64,000 nucleotides of DNA. It comes from Wolinella sp963540505. Its GTDB lineage: Bacteria; Campylobacterota; Campylobacteria; Campylobacterales; Helicobacteraceae. The stretch is from the NCBI GenBank assembly GCA_963540505.1, contig CAUTMV010000002.1, positions 189,245-253,244 on the forward strand. The letters run 5' to 3'. Below are positions 63,953-64,000 of the stretch, piece after piece (within the stretch, counting starts at the first letter, position 1; the number at the start of each line of letters is the position of its first letter). The notes below the pieces were generated by a model. It had not been told where the DNA came from. It saw only the letters and a program-made list of their open reading frames with translations, and did no database searches. A program made the translations under genes and the position numbers.

Positions 63953-64000
63953 GGGGGGGGGGGGGCCCCGCCCGGGGGGCGGGGGGGGGGGGGGGGGGGG
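63953..64000. repeat. Low-complexity G/C end
   Basis: Thirteen G, then a mix of C and G runs ending in twenty G. The composition is unlike any other part of the window and is probably a sequencing or assembly artefact, possibly seeded by a real poly-G tract. Confidence 0.7.

Overview
The window looks like a chromosomal stretch of a Campylobacterota (epsilonproteobacterial) bacterium related to Helicobacter and Wolinella. The reasons are a CosR/HsrA-type response regulator, the housekeeping order ilvC-minD-minE-(deacetylase)-(WD40)-dprA-ruvX, a complete mcc sulfite respiration cluster of the kind known from Wolinella, and several long poly-G tracts inside surface-related genes. I cannot assign a genus from the sequence alone.

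Layout. (1) 1-15.8 kb, + strand: a tightly overlapping glycan (LPS, capsule or glycoprotein) locus. It holds a nucleotidyltransferase-kinase fusion, at least four SAM methyltransferases, a cupin-like protein, a DegT-type aminotransferase, an acyltransferase, several glycosyltransferases and a terminal WecA-like polyprenyl-phosphate sugar transferase. Four methyltransferase genes carry poly-G tracts of 8 to 11. Two of these genes are frameshifted (OFF) in this assembly. A decayed FkbM methyltransferase lies in the middle. (2) 15.8-18.3 kb: a heme-type TonB-dependent receptor with a G10 tract just behind its signal peptide and a near-perfect Fur box upstream, followed by tRNA-Ala(GGC). (3) 18.3-33.1 kb, all on the - strand: a cluster for sulfite respiration. 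It runs mccR-mccS (two-component system), mccA (octaheme sulfite reductase with seven CXXCH and one CX15CH motif), mccB, mccC, mccD and ccsA1. A train of maturation genes follows: a Sel1-repeat protein, a double NosL-like copper protein, a small membrane protein, an ABC permease and ATPase, and two membrane-bound proteins. (4) 33.1-64 kb: mainly core genes for dNTP, amino-acid and purine metabolism, two-component regulation, chaperonins, cell division, natural transformation, PEP carboxylase, RNase R, the S6-SSB-S18 operon, purH and hemL. The final bases are low-complexity G/C sequence that looks like an assembly artefact or a collapsed homopolymer.

How it fits together. The mcc genes form a complete unit. 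A heme-bearing sensor and its regulator control mccA from a promoter that carries an 11-bp-phased direct repeat. MccC and MccD link the quinone pool to MccA. CcsA1 attaches the unusual eighth heme, and the NosL/ABC genes probably supply copper. The glycan genes and the receptor form a separate surface layer that can switch by poly-G slippage.

A genome-scale signal cuts across these regions. The heptamer GGGAATC/GATTCCC is strongly over-represented in the core parts (roughly 36 copies by eye in 33.2-46.3 kb). It is scarce in the mcc cluster (about 5 in 14.8 kb) and in the AT-rich middle of the glycan locus. It also forms a perfect inverted repeat at a convergent gene end, as DNA-uptake sequences do in other bacteria. 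This is the most interesting unexplained observation. The response regulator at 40.5-41.1 kb is also notable: it resembles the orphan regulators HsrA and CosR but keeps a phosphorylatable aspartate and a neighbouring kinase. All counts are by hand and family assignments are from recognised motifs, not searches.
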